From the NCBI GenBank assembly GCA_028284605.1, contig JANQRL010000022.1, positions 1 through 64,000 of the forward strand: DNA of 64,000 bases, written 5' to 3'. Position numbers and translations under genes: made by a program. The stretch is from Paracoccaceae bacterium. Lineage in GTDB: Bacteria; Pseudomonadota; Alphaproteobacteria; Rhodobacterales; Rhodobacteraceae. Shown piece by piece: positions 47,944 through 58,964 of this stretch (position 1 is its first letter; each line of letters begins with the position of its first letter). The notes under the pieces were generated by a model that saw nothing but the letters and a program-made list of their open reading frames with translations, had not been told where the DNA came from and made no database searches.

Positions 47944-48789
47944 CTAGGCGCGGCTCGCGGTGAAGAGGTTGATCTCCGCCGGAATGCGCAACCCGTCGGT
48001 GGTCTCGAACCGGGCGAACCGGGCGCGCAGGCCCGCCGCCACCTCGTCGCGTTGCGCCGGATCGGCCTCGAAGTGCCGCATCGCGGCTTCAGCAGCGCCG
48101 ACATTGAGCAGATGTGTCACAACGTCGTCGAGGGCCCCCGGCGGCGTCAGATCGAGCCTGATCACCTCGACACTCGGCGTGGCCAGCCCGGCGCTGCGGA
48201 GCAGGCCAACGACCCGGTCGGAATCGCGAAAAGCGAAGGGGCTTGGGGCGTAGGGGTCCTCCGGCCTCGGCATCTGGCCCAGCACATCGGTGGCGGCCGC
48301 CGCGGCTTCGGTGAAATAGGGGTTCTCGGGGATCCGCCCCCAGGCCGCCAGGACCACGCGGGCGCCGGGACGGAGCGCATGGGCCATGTTGGCAAAGGCG
48401 GCAACCGGGTCGGTGAAGAACATCACGCCGAAGCGGGAGATCAGGTGGTCCCGGTCGGCGGACTCGAAGGGATGGGCGGCGGCATCGGCTTCGATCAACT
48501 CGATATGGGCGCAACCGGCGGCGCGTTCCCGCGCCAGATCGAGGAGCGTGGGCGAGATATCGACGCCAAGGACATGGCCGCTTTCCCCGACCCGGTCCGC
48601 GGCGGCGAGGCAACTCGCCCCGGTGCCGCAGCCGATATCGAGGACCCGCTGACCCGGCGCGAGATCCGTCCGGTCGAGCACGAGATCGAGAACCGGCCGC
48701 AGCAGCCCGTCGAGAAAACCCTGCTGAGCCACCCAGCTCGCGCCCGCGATATCGGACCAGAAGCTGCGCTGATCGGAATTGTCGGTCAT
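47944..48789 (-). CDS. SAM-dependent class I methyltransferase
   Basis: 281 residues. Motif I is RVLDIGCGTGASCLAAADRV (about 49-68), motif II-like is HVLGVDISPTLLDLARERA, and the post-motif is ARVVLAAWGRIPENPYF. The C-terminal region resembles ubiquinone/arsenite-type methyltransferases without a distinctive substrate motif. ATG 48789 was preferred over a GTG six bases upstream. Same strand as the AhpD-like gene. Confidence 0.87.
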   Translation of the reverse strand: MTDNSDQRSFWSDIAGASWVAQQGFLDGLLRPVLDLVLDRTDLAPGQRVLDIGCGTGASCLAAADRVGESGHVLGVDISPTLLDLARERAAGCAHIELIEADAAAHPFESADRDHLISRFGVMFFTDPVAAFANMAHALRPGARVVLAAWGRIPENPYFTEAAAAATDVLGQMPRPEDPYAPSPFAFRDSDRVVGLLRSAGLATPSVEVIRLDLTPPGALDDVVTHLLNVGAAEAAMRHFEADPAQRDEVAAGLRARFARFETTDGLRIPAEINLFTASRA

Positions 48790-48835
48790 CGGCACCCCCC
48801 GCCGACGCTATGCCGGAGCCCCGGTCGGAACAAGC

Positions 48836-50869
48836 TCAGGCGCGCCGCCGCCGCCGCCGCCCGCCGCCCTCCGCCGCGCCGCCGGTATTGAAGCTGACAT
48901 CCGGCAGATCGGGCAGGTGCGGGAACGGGTCGGTGGCGTGCGGGATCGCGTTGGCATTGACGAAATGCTCCTGAAAGCGCGGCTCGATGGCGGTCTCGAT
49001 CTTGGTGATCCTGCCCACATTCTCCTCGATCCGGGCCCGGGCTTCGACCGAGCAGAGCGCCATCCGCGCCCCGGTCCCGGCGGCATTGCCGGCGCTTGTC
49101 ACCTTGTCGAGCGGCGCGTCGGGGATCATGCCGAGCACCATGGCGTGTTTCGGCGAGATATGGGCACCGAAGGCCCCGGCGAGCACCACCCGGTCCACCT
49201 TGTCCACCCCGCGTTCGTCCATCAGCAGCCGCGCGCCTGCGTAGAGCGCGGATTTGGCGAGCTGGATCGCGCGGATGTCGCCCTGGGTGACGAGGATGCG
49301 CGGCCCGCCATCGGCGGTCCCGTCATGGAGCAGATAGGCATGGGTGCGGCCTTCCGGGATCGCCCGGCGCGTGCCGGTCTGTTCCGCCGAGCCGATCAGG
49401 CCGGAGGCGTCCATGAGGCCCGCGAGGCGCATCTCCGCCACGGCCTCGATGATGCCCGAGCCGCAGATGCCGGTGATGCCCGTCGTGGCCGTGGCCTCCG
49501 AGAACCCGGGGTCGTCGGACCAGAGATCGGAGCCGATGACGCGGAACCGGGGTTCCTTCGTCACCGGATCGATCTCCACCCGTTCGATGGCCCCCGGCGC
49601 CGCCCGCTGGCCGGAGCTGATCTGCGCGCCCTCGAAGGCCGGGCCGGTGGGCGAGGAACAGGCGAGGACGCGGGCACGGTCGCCGAGCAGGATCTCGGCG
49701 TTCGTGCCCACATCGACGATCAGCGCCAGGTCCTCGGAGGTTTCCGGCGCCTCGGAGAGCGCCACGGCGGCGGCATCTGCGCCGACATGGCCGGCGATAC
49801 AGGGCAGGATGTAGACCCGGGCGGCGCCGTTCGCGGCCGTCAGGTCGAGGTCGGCGGCGCCCAGCGTGAGGACGTCAGAGGTGGCGAGTGCGAAGGGCGC
49901 CTGGCCCAGTTCCACGGGATCGATGCCGAGCAGCAGGTGGTGCATGACCGGATTGCAGACGAAGACCGCCTCGACGATCTGCTCTGGTTCGATCCCGCCG
50001 TCGCGCGCCAGATCGCCGGCAAGCTGGTTCAGCGCCTCGCGCACCGCCCGGGTCATCTCCAGATCGCCGCCGGGGTTCATCATCGCATAGCTGACCCGGC
50101 TCATCAGGTCCTCGCCGAAGCGGATCTGGGGATTCATCAGCCCTGCCGAGGCCAGCACCTCGCCATTGCGGAGGTCCGTCAGATGCGCGGCGATGGTGGT
50201 GGAGCCGAGATCGATGGCGAGCCCGTAGAGCCGCCCCTCGTGATAGCCCGGCCAGAGATCGATGAGCCGGTGGGCGCTGTCGCGGTGATCCTTGTGCAGC
50301 GCCACGGTGACCTGCCAGCCGCCCTTGCGGAGCGTGGGCTGGAGTTTCCGCAGAAGCGGCAGGGGGGCGTCGAGCGCGCCGATGCCCCAGTCCTTGGCGA
50401 GCGCCTCCTGAAGCCGTTCGAGGTCGCCCCGGGGCTCGTCCATATCCGGCTCCGGCACCTCGATGAAATAGAGCTTCGTCGCCGGGTCCATGACCATGGC
50501 CCGGGTCGAGGCGGCCTTGCGCACGACCTGACGGTGGACCTGGCTTTCCGGCGGCACGTCGATGACGACATCGTGCTGGAGCGTGGCCTGGCAGCCCAGG
50601 CGCCGGCCCTCGGCCAGCCCGCGCTTCTCGTCGTAGCGGGCCTCGACGGCGTTCCATTCGGAAAGGGCGTCGTCGCGGACGGTGACGCCATGCTTGGGGA
50701 ACTCGCCATAGGACGGTGTGATCTGGCATTTCGAGCAGATACCCCGCCCACCGCAGACCGAATCGAGATCGACCCCGAGCTGCCGGGCGGCGGTCAGCAC
50801 CGGCGTGCCGGCCGGAAACCGCCCGCGTTTGCCGGAGGGGGTGAAGATGACGAGCGGGTCCTGGGTCAT
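48836..50869 (-). CDS. Ferredoxin-ASKHA corrinoid-protein reactivator (RACo-like)
   Basis: 677 residues. The N-terminal plant-type [2Fe-2S] domain has ligands C39, C45, C48 (SVCGGRGICSKCQ) and C93 (RRLGCQATL). After a linker comes an ASKHA ATPase domain from about 200 (LYGLAIDLGSTTIAAHL; then LALIVDVGTNAEILLG). Such proteins use ATP to reductively reactivate the cobalt of corrinoid methyltransferase partners. No corrinoid protein or methyltransferase partner gene is within the window. The last residues are an unusual Gly-rich then six-Arg tail. Confidence 0.9.
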   Translation of the reverse strand: MTQDPLVIFTPSGKRGRFPAGTPVLTAARQLGVDLDSVCGGRGICSKCQITPSYGEFPKHGVTVRDDALSEWNAVEARYDEKRGLAEGRRLGCQATLQHDVVIDVPPESQVHRQVVRKAASTRAMVMDPATKLYFIEVPEPDMDEPRGDLERLQEALAKDWGIGALDAPLPLLRKLQPTLRKGGWQVTVALHKDHRDSAHRLIDLWPGYHEGRLYGLAIDLGSTTIAAHLTDLRNGEVLASAGLMNPQIRFGEDLMSRVSYAMMNPGGDLEMTRAVREALNQLAGDLARDGGIEPEQIVEAVFVCNPVMHHLLLGIDPVELGQAPFALATSDVLTLGAADLDLTAANGAARVYILPCIAGHVGADAAAVALSEAPETSEDLALIVDVGTNAEILLGDRARVLACSSPTGPAFEGAQISSGQRAAPGAIERVEIDPVTKEPRFRVIGSDLWSDDPGFSEATATTGITGICGSGIIEAVAEMRLAGLMDASGLIGSAEQTGTRRAIPEGRTHAYLLHDGTADGGPRILVTQGDIRAIQLAKSALYAGARLLMDERGVDKVDRVVLAGAFGAHISPKHAMVLGMIPDAPLDKVTSAGNAAGTGARMALCSVEARARIEENVGRITKIETAIEPRFQEHFVNANAIPHATDPFPHLPDLPDVSFNTGGAAEGGGRRRRRRA

Positions 50870-51092
50870 TCGGGGCGCCTTGGAGGGGTTTCGGGGAAGA
50901 TAGCCGCGCGACGGCGAGACGACAGGGGGATCGCGTCGTCTTTTGGCTCACAAACGTCATGAGGCGGAGAGCGGCTTGCGCCAGGCGCCCGATTGTCGGC
51001 ACGCCGGTCTGAAACGCGGGACACGGCGCGGGTCCGGCCTATCTCCCCCGATGTCTGTGCCGGCATCCGGTTTGCCAAGAGTGGAGTATCTC

Positions 51093-52427
51093 ATGAGTTC
51101 GCATCGCCTGACATCGACCTTAAGCGCAGTTGCCATCGCCGCATCGGCCGTCATCGCGCCGGTCCCGGCTCACCCCGACGTTCTGTCCGCGCAGGAGTCG
51201 GACCCTGTGGCGATGGGATGGATGCAAGGGTTTCCGCCGCCGCCCGATAGACTGATCACGCAGCCGGATGCCAACTATTTCAGCTTTCCCAAGCTGCGCT
51301 GGTCCGTCTGCCACCTTCGCGAGTTCCTGCCGACGGAGGAGATCAGCCGGGGCCTCGGCGCGCCCGTTCCGCTCACCTATCCCGCCCCGGCGGAGTTCGC
51401 CGACCTCCGGCAGCAGATCGATGCGCTCACTTTCCTGCCGCTGAACGGCAACGAGGAAATGACCTGGGAGGCGTCGCTTCATGCCAACTACACCGACGGT
51501 CTCCTGATCCTTCATCGGGGCGAGGTCGTCTATGAGCGCTATTTCGGCTGCCTCGAAGAGGACGGCAAGCACGCGATCATGTCGATGACGAAGTCGATCA
51601 CCGGCCTTCTCGCCGAGATCCTCGTCGCCGAAGGCGTGCTCGACGACGCGCTGCTGGTGCGTGACGTGATCCCGGAGATCGGCGACAGCGCCTTCGCCAG
51701 CGCGACTGTTCGGCAGGTGATGGATATGACCACGGGGGTCCAGTATTCCGAGGATTACTCGGACCCCAATGCGGACATCTGGCTCTATTCCGCCGCCGCC
51801 AGCCCCTTGCCGAAGCCGGAGGGCTATCAGGGCCCCAACGGCTACTGGGAATACCTTCAGCAGGTCGCGCCGGAGGGCAATCACGGCGACGCCTTCCATT
51901 ACAAGACGGTCAATTCCGACATGCTGGGCTGGATTATCTCCCGGACCACGGGGACGTCCGTGACGGACCTCGCCTCTGAACGGCTGTGGAGCCGTATGGG
52001 GACGGAGCAGGACGCCTACCAGACCGTCGATGGCTACGGTGTGCCGTTTGCGGGCGGCGGTGTGACCGCGGGCCTGCGCGACCTTGGCCGGTTGGGTCAG
52101 CTGATGCTCGATGAGGGCGAGATCAACGGCGAACGCCTGTTCCCCGCCGAAGTGGTGCAGAGGATCGCGGCGGGCGGGGACCAGTCCAGGTTCGGTGGCT
52201 TCCCGACGATCCCGGACGGGAGCTACACCAGCCAATGGTGGGTCTTCCATAACAACCATGGCGCTTTCGCGGCGCGGGGCGTGCATGGGCAGACCATCTA
52301 TGTCGATCCCACCGCCGAGATGGTGCTTGTGCGTCTGGCGTCGTTCCCGCGCGCACAGAACGGATTCATCGATCCGACATCGCTCCCGGCCTATCAGGCG
52401 GTGGCGGAGTTTCTGCTGACCCGGTGA
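51093..52427 (+). CDS. Exported beta-lactamase-fold serine hydrolase (NylB-like)
   Basis: 444 residues with a signal sequence (SSHRLTSTLSAVAIAASAV...PAHP). The catalytic SxxK is S164-M-T-K167 in IMSMTKSITGLL. The tyrosine region FHYKTVNSDMLGWIISRTTG resembles that of 6-aminohexanoate-dimer hydrolases, and the third motif area includes RGVHGQTIYVDP. It may act on amide or ester bonds. ATG 51093 follows GTGGAG; the in-frame sequence upstream lacks a signal-like start. Divergent from the ASKHA gene. Confidence 0.86.
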   Translation: MSSHRLTSTLSAVAIAASAVIAPVPAHPDVLSAQESDPVAMGWMQGFPPPPDRLITQPDANYFSFPKLRWSVCHLREFLPTEEISRGLGAPVPLTYPAPAEFADLRQQIDALTFLPLNGNEEMTWEASLHANYTDGLLILHRGEVVYERYFGCLEEDGKHAIMSMTKSITGLLAEILVAEGVLDDALLVRDVIPEIGDSAFASATVRQVMDMTTGVQYSEDYSDPNADIWLYSAAASPLPKPEGYQGPNGYWEYLQQVAPEGNHGDAFHYKTVNSDMLGWIISRTTGTSVTDLASERLWSRMGTEQDAYQTVDGYGVPFAGGGVTAGLRDLGRLGQLMLDEGEINGERLFPAEVVQRIAAGGDQSRFGGFPTIPDGSYTSQWWVFHNNHGAFAARGVHGQTIYVDPTAEMVLVRLASFPRAQNGFIDPTSLPAYQAVAEFLLTR

Positions 52428-52555
52428 CGGCGGATCGAGCGCGGGTTCTGCCGGGGCCGGCACGCCCGCGCCGGGCGGGGCGGCGGAGGCCGCGGGCCGT
52501 CTCCCGCGGCGGGTGCGAATTCGCCCCTTTCGCCGCCGCCGCTTCCGTGAGATAG

Positions 52556-54040
<1,485 letters not shown>

Positions 54041-54079
54041 CACGATCAGAATGATGCAGGCCGAAATTCATGTCCTGAG

Positions 54080-55234
54080 ATGATCCCGGCGGCCCGTATC
54101 TCCGCCGCGGTCGACATCCTCGACGAGATCCTAGGCGGTCGGGCGGCGGAGGCGGCGCTGACCGCTTGGGGGCGCGGTCACCGCTTCGCCGGCTCCGGCG
54201 ACCGGGCGGCGATCCGCGACCATGTCTACGATGCCCTGCGCTGCCGGCGCTCCTTCGCCGCGCTTGGCGGGGCGGAAACCGGGCGCGGCCTGATGATCGG
54301 CGCGCTGCGCGCGGCGGGACAGGACCCGGCGGAGATCTTCACGGGCAAGGGACATGCGCCAGCCCGTCTCACGAATGCGGAGAGTGCGGCGGGACGGGTG
54401 CCGGAGGGCGCCGAGGCACGCGACTGTCCGGACTGGCTCTGGCCGGTCCTGACGGCCGACCTCGGTGCCGATGCCGCGCCGGTTCTGGAGGCCCTGCGCC
54501 ACCGGGCTCCGGTCTTTGTCAGGGTCAATTCGGCCCGCGCGAGCCGCGACGACGCGGCCGCGCGTCTCGCCGCCGAGGGGATCGCGACCCGCCCCCACGC
54601 CAAGGTCAGCACCGCCCTGGAGGTCGTTGAGAATCCGCGGCGAATCACCGGCTCCAACGCCTTTCGAGACGGCCTGATCGAGCTTCAGGATGCGCATTCG
54701 CAAGAGGTCGTGAACCGGCTGCCGATCCCGGTCGGCGCGCGGATCCTCGACTACTGCGCCGGCGCTGGCGGCAAGACCCTTGCGCTGGCGGCGCGAACCG
54801 GCGGCACGGTCTTTGCCCATGACGCCGATCCGCGGCGGATGCGCGACCTGCCGGCCCGCGCGGCCCGCGCCGGCGCCACAGTGACCCGCGTCGCCGCCGC
54901 CGATCTGGCAGGGCGCTTCGACCTCGTGCTCTGCGACGTGCCCTGTTCCGGCAGCGGAAGCTGGCGCCGCGACCCGCAAGGCAAATGGGCGCTGACACCC
55001 GACCGGCTCGCCGCGCTGACCCGGACTCAGGATGCGATCCTCGACGCCGCTGCCCCGCGCGTCGGTCCCGGCGGCATTCTCGCCTATGCGACCTGCTCGG
55101 TCCTGACGCGGGAAAACGCGGCGCGGATCGACGCGTTCCTACGGCGCATGCCGGGCTGGCGCGAAGAGAGTCGTGCGGTCTTGCGTCCCGGACCGGACGG
55201 CGACGGATTCGCCCTATTCGTGCTGCGCCGATAG
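54080..55234 (+). CDS. RsmB/NOP2-type RNA (cytosine-5) methyltransferase
   Basis: 384 residues. An N-terminal helical region (ISAAVDILDEILGGRAAEAALTAWGRGHRFAGSGDRAAI) is NusB/RsmB-like. The Rossmann domain has ARILDYCAGAGGKTLALAA (about 215-233). The two family cysteines are in LCDVPCSGSGSWRRDPQ and YATCSVLTRENA. It methylates a cytosine in rRNA or tRNA; which one is not evident. Lies in line with guaB upstream and cckA downstream. Confidence 0.92.
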   Translation: MIPAARISAAVDILDEILGGRAAEAALTAWGRGHRFAGSGDRAAIRDHVYDALRCRRSFAALGGAETGRGLMIGALRAAGQDPAEIFTGKGHAPARLTNAESAAGRVPEGAEARDCPDWLWPVLTADLGADAAPVLEALRHRAPVFVRVNSARASRDDAAARLAAEGIATRPHAKVSTALEVVENPRRITGSNAFRDGLIELQDAHSQEVVNRLPIPVGARILDYCAGAGGKTLALAARTGGTVFAHDADPRRMRDLPARAARAGATVTRVAAADLAGRFDLVLCDVPCSGSGSWRRDPQGKWALTPDRLAALTRTQDAILDAAAPRVGPGGILAYATCSVLTRENAARIDAFLRRMPGWREESRAVLRPGPDGDGFALFVLRR

Positions 55235-55288
55235 AGACACAACTCTTGATTGTAGGGGCGCTCTTCGTCTAGGCTCGGCAGCCGCAGG

Positions 55289-55303
55289 TTAAGCCACATT
55301 TAA
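55289..55303 (+). promoter_or_regulatory. Perfect CtrA-type box before cckA
   Basis: TTAA-N7-TTAA (55289-55292 and 55300-55303), 46 nt before the cckA GTG/ATG region at 55349. This is the full consensus for the alphaproteobacterial response regulator CtrA, the final target of the CckA phosphorelay. It implies feedback of CtrA on its own kinase. TTAA tetramers are rare in this GC-rich window. Confidence 0.65.
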
Positions 55304-55348
55304 GACTTCTGCGGTCGAGTGGTCGGAAACGAATCGAAGGGGTAGGCC

Positions 55349-57682
55349 GTGTCACAGGCAGAACTGATGTCGGAGGCGTCCTTGAGCGGTCTGCGCCGCG
55401 TCGTGCCGCAGCCCTGGGTCGCCCTCGGGCTCGCCGTGCTGGCCTCGGTGGCGAGCCTGGCGGTGGTCGATCCGTCCCTGCGCCTTGGGCTTCAGATCGG
55501 CGGCGCGGTGCTCGGCCTTGCCGGTCTCGGGGTGGCCGGGCTGCGGCTGCTGCGGCGCCACCGGTTGGAGATATTGGTCAGCGCCGCCGCGGACTTCGTC
55601 GAACACGACGCCTCACCCTCCTTCGTCACCGGGGGCGACGGCGAGATCAAGTACCGCAACCCCGCCGCCGACAAGCGCTTCGGCGAGCGGGTGCAGGACA
55701 CGCTCAGCTTCGCCTTCACCGATCTCTTCGCCAATCCGGGCGCGGTGCTGTTTCGGCTGCAATCGAAGGCCCATGCCCTGGGCGCGGCGCGGGAGGATAT
55801 CGTCACGCGCCGCGGTCACGTGCGGCTCTCCGTGCATCAGATCGGTGATGAGGCCTATCTCTGGCGGCTCGAGGATATCACCGAACGGATGGGCGCGGGC
55901 CGCGGCGCCGACGCGCTCGGCCTGCCGATGATGACGGCGGGCCCGTCGGGAACGGTGCTCTACATGAATGACGCGTTCCGCCGGCTGATCGGCGGGCGCG
56001 CGAAATCGATCGACCGGGTGTTTCTCGACCTGCCGCTGGTGTCCGGGCAGATCCATCGGGTGAATTCGGTCGACGGGCCGGTCCGGTCCCTGGTGGCGGA
56101 ATTGCAGGGCAATGGCGGGCGGCGCGAGATCTACCTGCTGCCCGGTGAGGCGACGGCGCCTGTCGCCGGGTCGGATTGGGACGCCGTCGAAGACCTGCCG
56201 GTCCCTCTCATGAAGGTGGCGGCCAGCGGCGAGGTGCTCTGCGCCAATCGTGGCGCCCGCGACCTGCTCCATACCGATATCCGGCCAGGCACCCGGCTCA
56301 GCGAGTTGCTCGACGGGCTCGGCCGGCCGGTGGCGGATTGGCTGCGCGAAGCGGCAGGGGCGCGGGGCCCGCTGCCGCCGCAATTCCTGCGCGGGATCGG
56401 CGACGGACAGGAGACCTTCGTGCAGGTGATCCTGAGCCGCCCCATGAGCGATCCGGGCGGCGATCCGGGCGCGGCGCATCTGATCGCGGTCCTCAACGAC
56501 GTCACGGAGCTGAAGTCGCTCGAAGCGCAGTTCGTCCAGAGCCAGAAAATGCAGGCGATCGGCCAGCTTGCCGGCGGTGTGGCCCATGATTTCAACAACC
56601 TGCTGACCGCGATTTCGGGCCATTGCGACCTGCTGCTCCTGCGCCACGACCAGGGCGACCAGGATTACGGCGACCTGATTCAAATCCATCAGAACGCCAA
56701 TCGCGCAGCAAGCCTCGTGGGCCAGCTCCTGGCCTTTTCCCGCAAGCAGAACCTGCGGCCCGAAGTGCTCGACCTGCGCAATACGCTCGCGGATCTCACC
56801 CATCTGTTGAACCGGCTTGTTGGTGAGAAGGTGACGCTGACCCTGAACCACGATCCGGCGCTGCTACCGATCCGCGCCGACAAGCGCCAGCTCGAACAGG
56901 TGATCATGAACCTCGTCGTGAATGCCCGCGACGCGATGCCGGACGGGGGCGAAGTGCTGATCGAGACGGAGAATGTCGCGCTCGCCGAGCCGCTGGAGCG
57001 CGACCGCGCGACGGTTCCGGCGGGCGAATACGTGGTTGTCCGGGTGGTCGATCAGGGCCACGGCATTCCGGCCGATCAGCTCTCGAAAGTGTTCGAGCCG
57101 TTCTATACCACCAAGGTCACCGGCGAGGGGACCGGGCTCGGGCTTTCCACTGCCTATGGCATCGTCAAACAAACCGGGGGCTATATCTTCGCCGACAGCG
57201 ATCCGCAATCGGGCAGCGTCTTTCATATCTACGTGCCGGCCTTCGACGGGCCGCCGGAACCGGTCCGCGAGATGGGCGCCGGCCAGGGCGACCGGGCCCT
57301 GATATCGCTGGAACAGGGCGACGGCGTGGTGCTCCTCGTCGAGGATGAAGCGCCGGTCCGGGCCTTCGCCTCGCGCGCCCTGCGGCTGCGTGGCTATACC
57401 GTGCTCGAGGCGGAAAGCGCCGAGGCTGCGCTCGACATGCTTGCCGACCCCGAACTCAAGGTTGATCTCTTCGTCACCGATGTGGTGATGCCGGGCATGG
57501 ATGGTCCGACATGGGTGAAACGCGCGCTGGCCGAGCGGCCGGACACCAAGGTGGTCTTCGTCTCCGGCTATGCCGAAGAGGCGTTCGGAGACGAGCAGGC
57601 CGATGTGCCGAACTCGGTCTTCCTGCCCAAGCCGTTCTCGCTCACCGATCTGACCTGGACCGTGCAGCAGCAATTGCACTGA
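55349..57682 (+). CDS. cckA: Hybrid histidine kinase CckA
   Basis: Inner-membrane hybrid kinase/phosphatase that feeds the ChpT-CtrA phosphorelay. 777 residues. Two membrane helices at about 24-41 and 49-67 are followed by two to three PAS-like sensor domains (about 75-380). The HisKA H-box has H413 in [20 protein letters not shown]. The HATPase has [14 protein letters not shown] and [20 protein letters not shown]-terminal receiver has phospho-acceptor D711 in [13 protein letters not shown]. In R. capsulatus CckA and CtrA control GTA expression and cell lysis. A perfect CtrA box lies upstream. The start codon is GTG at 55349. Confidence 0.93.
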   Translation: MSQAELMSEASLSGLRRVVPQPWVALGLAVLASVASLAVVDPSLRLGLQIGGAVLGLAGLGVAGLRLLRRHRLEILVSAAADFVEHDASPSFVTGGDGEIKYRNPAADKRFGERVQDTLSFAFTDLFANPGAVLFRLQSKAHALGAAREDIVTRRGHVRLSVHQIGDEAYLWRLEDITERMGAGRGADALGLPMMTAGPSGTVLYMNDAFRRLIGGRAKSIDRVFLDLPLVSGQIHRVNSVDGPVRSLVAELQGNGGRREIYLLPGEATAPVAGSDWDAVEDLPVPLMKVAASGEVLCANRGARDLLHTDIRPGTRLSELLDGLGRPVADWLREAAGARGPLPPQFLRGIGDGQETFVQVILSRPMSDPGGDPGAAHLIAVLNDVTELKSLEAQFVQSQKMQAIGQLAGGVAHDFNNLLTAISGHCDLLLLRHDQGDQDYGDLIQIHQNANRAASLVGQLLAFSRKQNLRPEVLDLRNTLADLTHLLNRLVGEKVTLTLNHDPALLPIRADKRQLEQVIMNLVVNARDAMPDGGEVLIETENVALAEPLERDRATVPAGEYVVVRVVDQGHGIPADQLSKVFEPFYTTKVTGEGTGLGLSTAYGIVKQTGGYIFADSDPQSGSVFHIYVPAFDGPPEPVREMGAGQGDRALISLEQGDGVVLLVEDEAPVRAFASRALRLRGYTVLEAESAEAALDMLADPELKVDLFVTDVVMPGMDGPTWVKRALAERPDTKVVFVSGYAEEAFGDEQADVPNSVFLPKPFSLTDLTWTVQQQLH

Positions 57683-57957
57683 GGCGACCGGCGCGGCAGG
57701 AAACGGCATCGGACCGTCAACTCTCGCGACGGTCGTGTCGGGCCGCGCAGTGTGGCGCTCGCGCCTGTGTGTCGCGGAGGGCCGGCGCCGTGCCTGTCGC
57801 GTTGGCCGGCAAGCGGCGACCGGCGGGGAACAGGCACCGTATTGGGCCGCGGCATAACCCGGCTCGGCCATGAACGGACCAGAGCGCGCCGCGACGATGC
57901 GTGCCGTGCCGGCGCTCTTCGCAAGCGCGGACGGAACCGCGCACACCGCACGCGCGC

Positions 57958-58938
57958 TCAGCCGGTTTCCTGCAAATCCACCAGATGTGCGGCACAGCCG
58001 GTGAGCGCGGCATAGTCGTCCTCGATCACACTCACCGCGAAGTTCGTCATGAAACCGGCAAAGCGCCCCTTGTCGCGGAAGCTCTCTCCGAAACCGAACC
58101 GGGCCAGATGCGGCCCGAAGGCCCGCGCCACACCACCTGCCAGATAGAGCCCGCCGAAGGGGAGATGGATCAGGGCGAGATTGCCGCAGACCGTGCCGAG
58201 CAGCCGCGCGAAGACCCGCGCCGCCTCCACCGCGCGGAGGTCGGACCCGTCGGCGCAGGCGGTCATGATCTCGGCGGCATGGGCCTCCGCCGGATCGCCC
58301 GCTTCCCGACCGAGCCAGGCATAGATCCGCTCCAGCCCGCGTCCCGAAAGCACATCCTCCACCGCCGGAAAGCCATGGGCGGTGCTGACATAGTGGCAGA
58401 GCCGCAGATCCGCCTCGGTCCGGATCGGCAGATTGGCATGGCCGCTCTCCGACGGGGTCACCAGCCGCCGCCCGCGATCCGTATAGACCGGTGCCACATT
58501 GAATCCGGTGCCGATCCCGACCACCAGCCGGGTCGCCTCTGCCGCCGCCGCCGGACCGGACGCGACCGCGCGCAGAGTGTCCGCCGCCACCGCGCCGAGG
58601 GCGTGGCCCTGGGCCTGAAGGTCGTTCAGGACCGCCACAATCTCCGCCGTCGCCGCCCGGGCCACGCTCGCCTCGTCGATCGTCCAATCGAGATTGGTCA
58701 GCGTCGCGCGCCCGTCGCGCACCGGCCCGGCCACCGCCACGCAGGCGCCGGTGCAATCGACATCATCCTCCTCGGCGATGAAGGCGCGCAGCACCGTCTC
58801 CAGCCCGGGATAATCGGCATTGCGGTAGCGCCGGATCGTCCCGGTCAGCACCTCGGGCCCGCGCGCCAGGGCGACGCGGGTATTGGTGCCGCCGATATCT
58901 GCGACCAGCGAGAGCGTGTTCGGGGGATGGCGGGACAT
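57958..58938 (-). CDS. glk: Glucokinase
   Basis: Phosphorylates glucose with ATP. 326 residues, bacterial Glk type. The ATP-binding motif is SLVADIGGTNTRVALARG (about 10-27). LVVGIGTGFNVAPVY and a conserved PSESGHANLPIRTEADLRL segment carry the substrate residues. It sits downstream of a GH1 glycosidase and LacI gene on the same strand, consistent with use of glucose released from imported glucosides. The 275-bp gap to cckA (57683-57957) holds no gene I can support. Confidence 0.93.
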   Translation of the reverse strand: MSRHPPNTLSLVADIGGTNTRVALARGPEVLTGTIRRYRNADYPGLETVLRAFIAEEDDVDCTGACVAVAGPVRDGRATLTNLDWTIDEASVARAATAEIVAVLNDLQAQGHALGAVAADTLRAVASGPAAAAEATRLVVGIGTGFNVAPVYTDRGRRLVTPSESGHANLPIRTEADLRLCHYVSTAHGFPAVEDVLSGRGLERIYAWLGREAGDPAEAHAAEIMTACADGSDLRAVEAARVFARLLGTVCGNLALIHLPFGGLYLAGGVARAFGPHLARFGFGESFRDKGRFAGFMTNFAVSVIEDDYAALTGCAAHLVDLQETG

Positions 58939-58964
58939 GGCCGCTCCGTCGTCGGTCCGAGCCT

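Noticed and set aside
46016-52427. Beta-lactam resistance from the two serine hydrolases
   Set aside because: SxxK enzymes of this fold include esterases, peptidases and amide hydrolases; nothing in the sequences or context specifies beta-lactam hydrolysis.
57683-57957. Small genes between cckA and glk
   Set aside because: Open frames here are extensions of reverse-frame shadows with no start signals; only a weak 7-bp inverted repeat (GACCGTC/GACGGTC) is visible.
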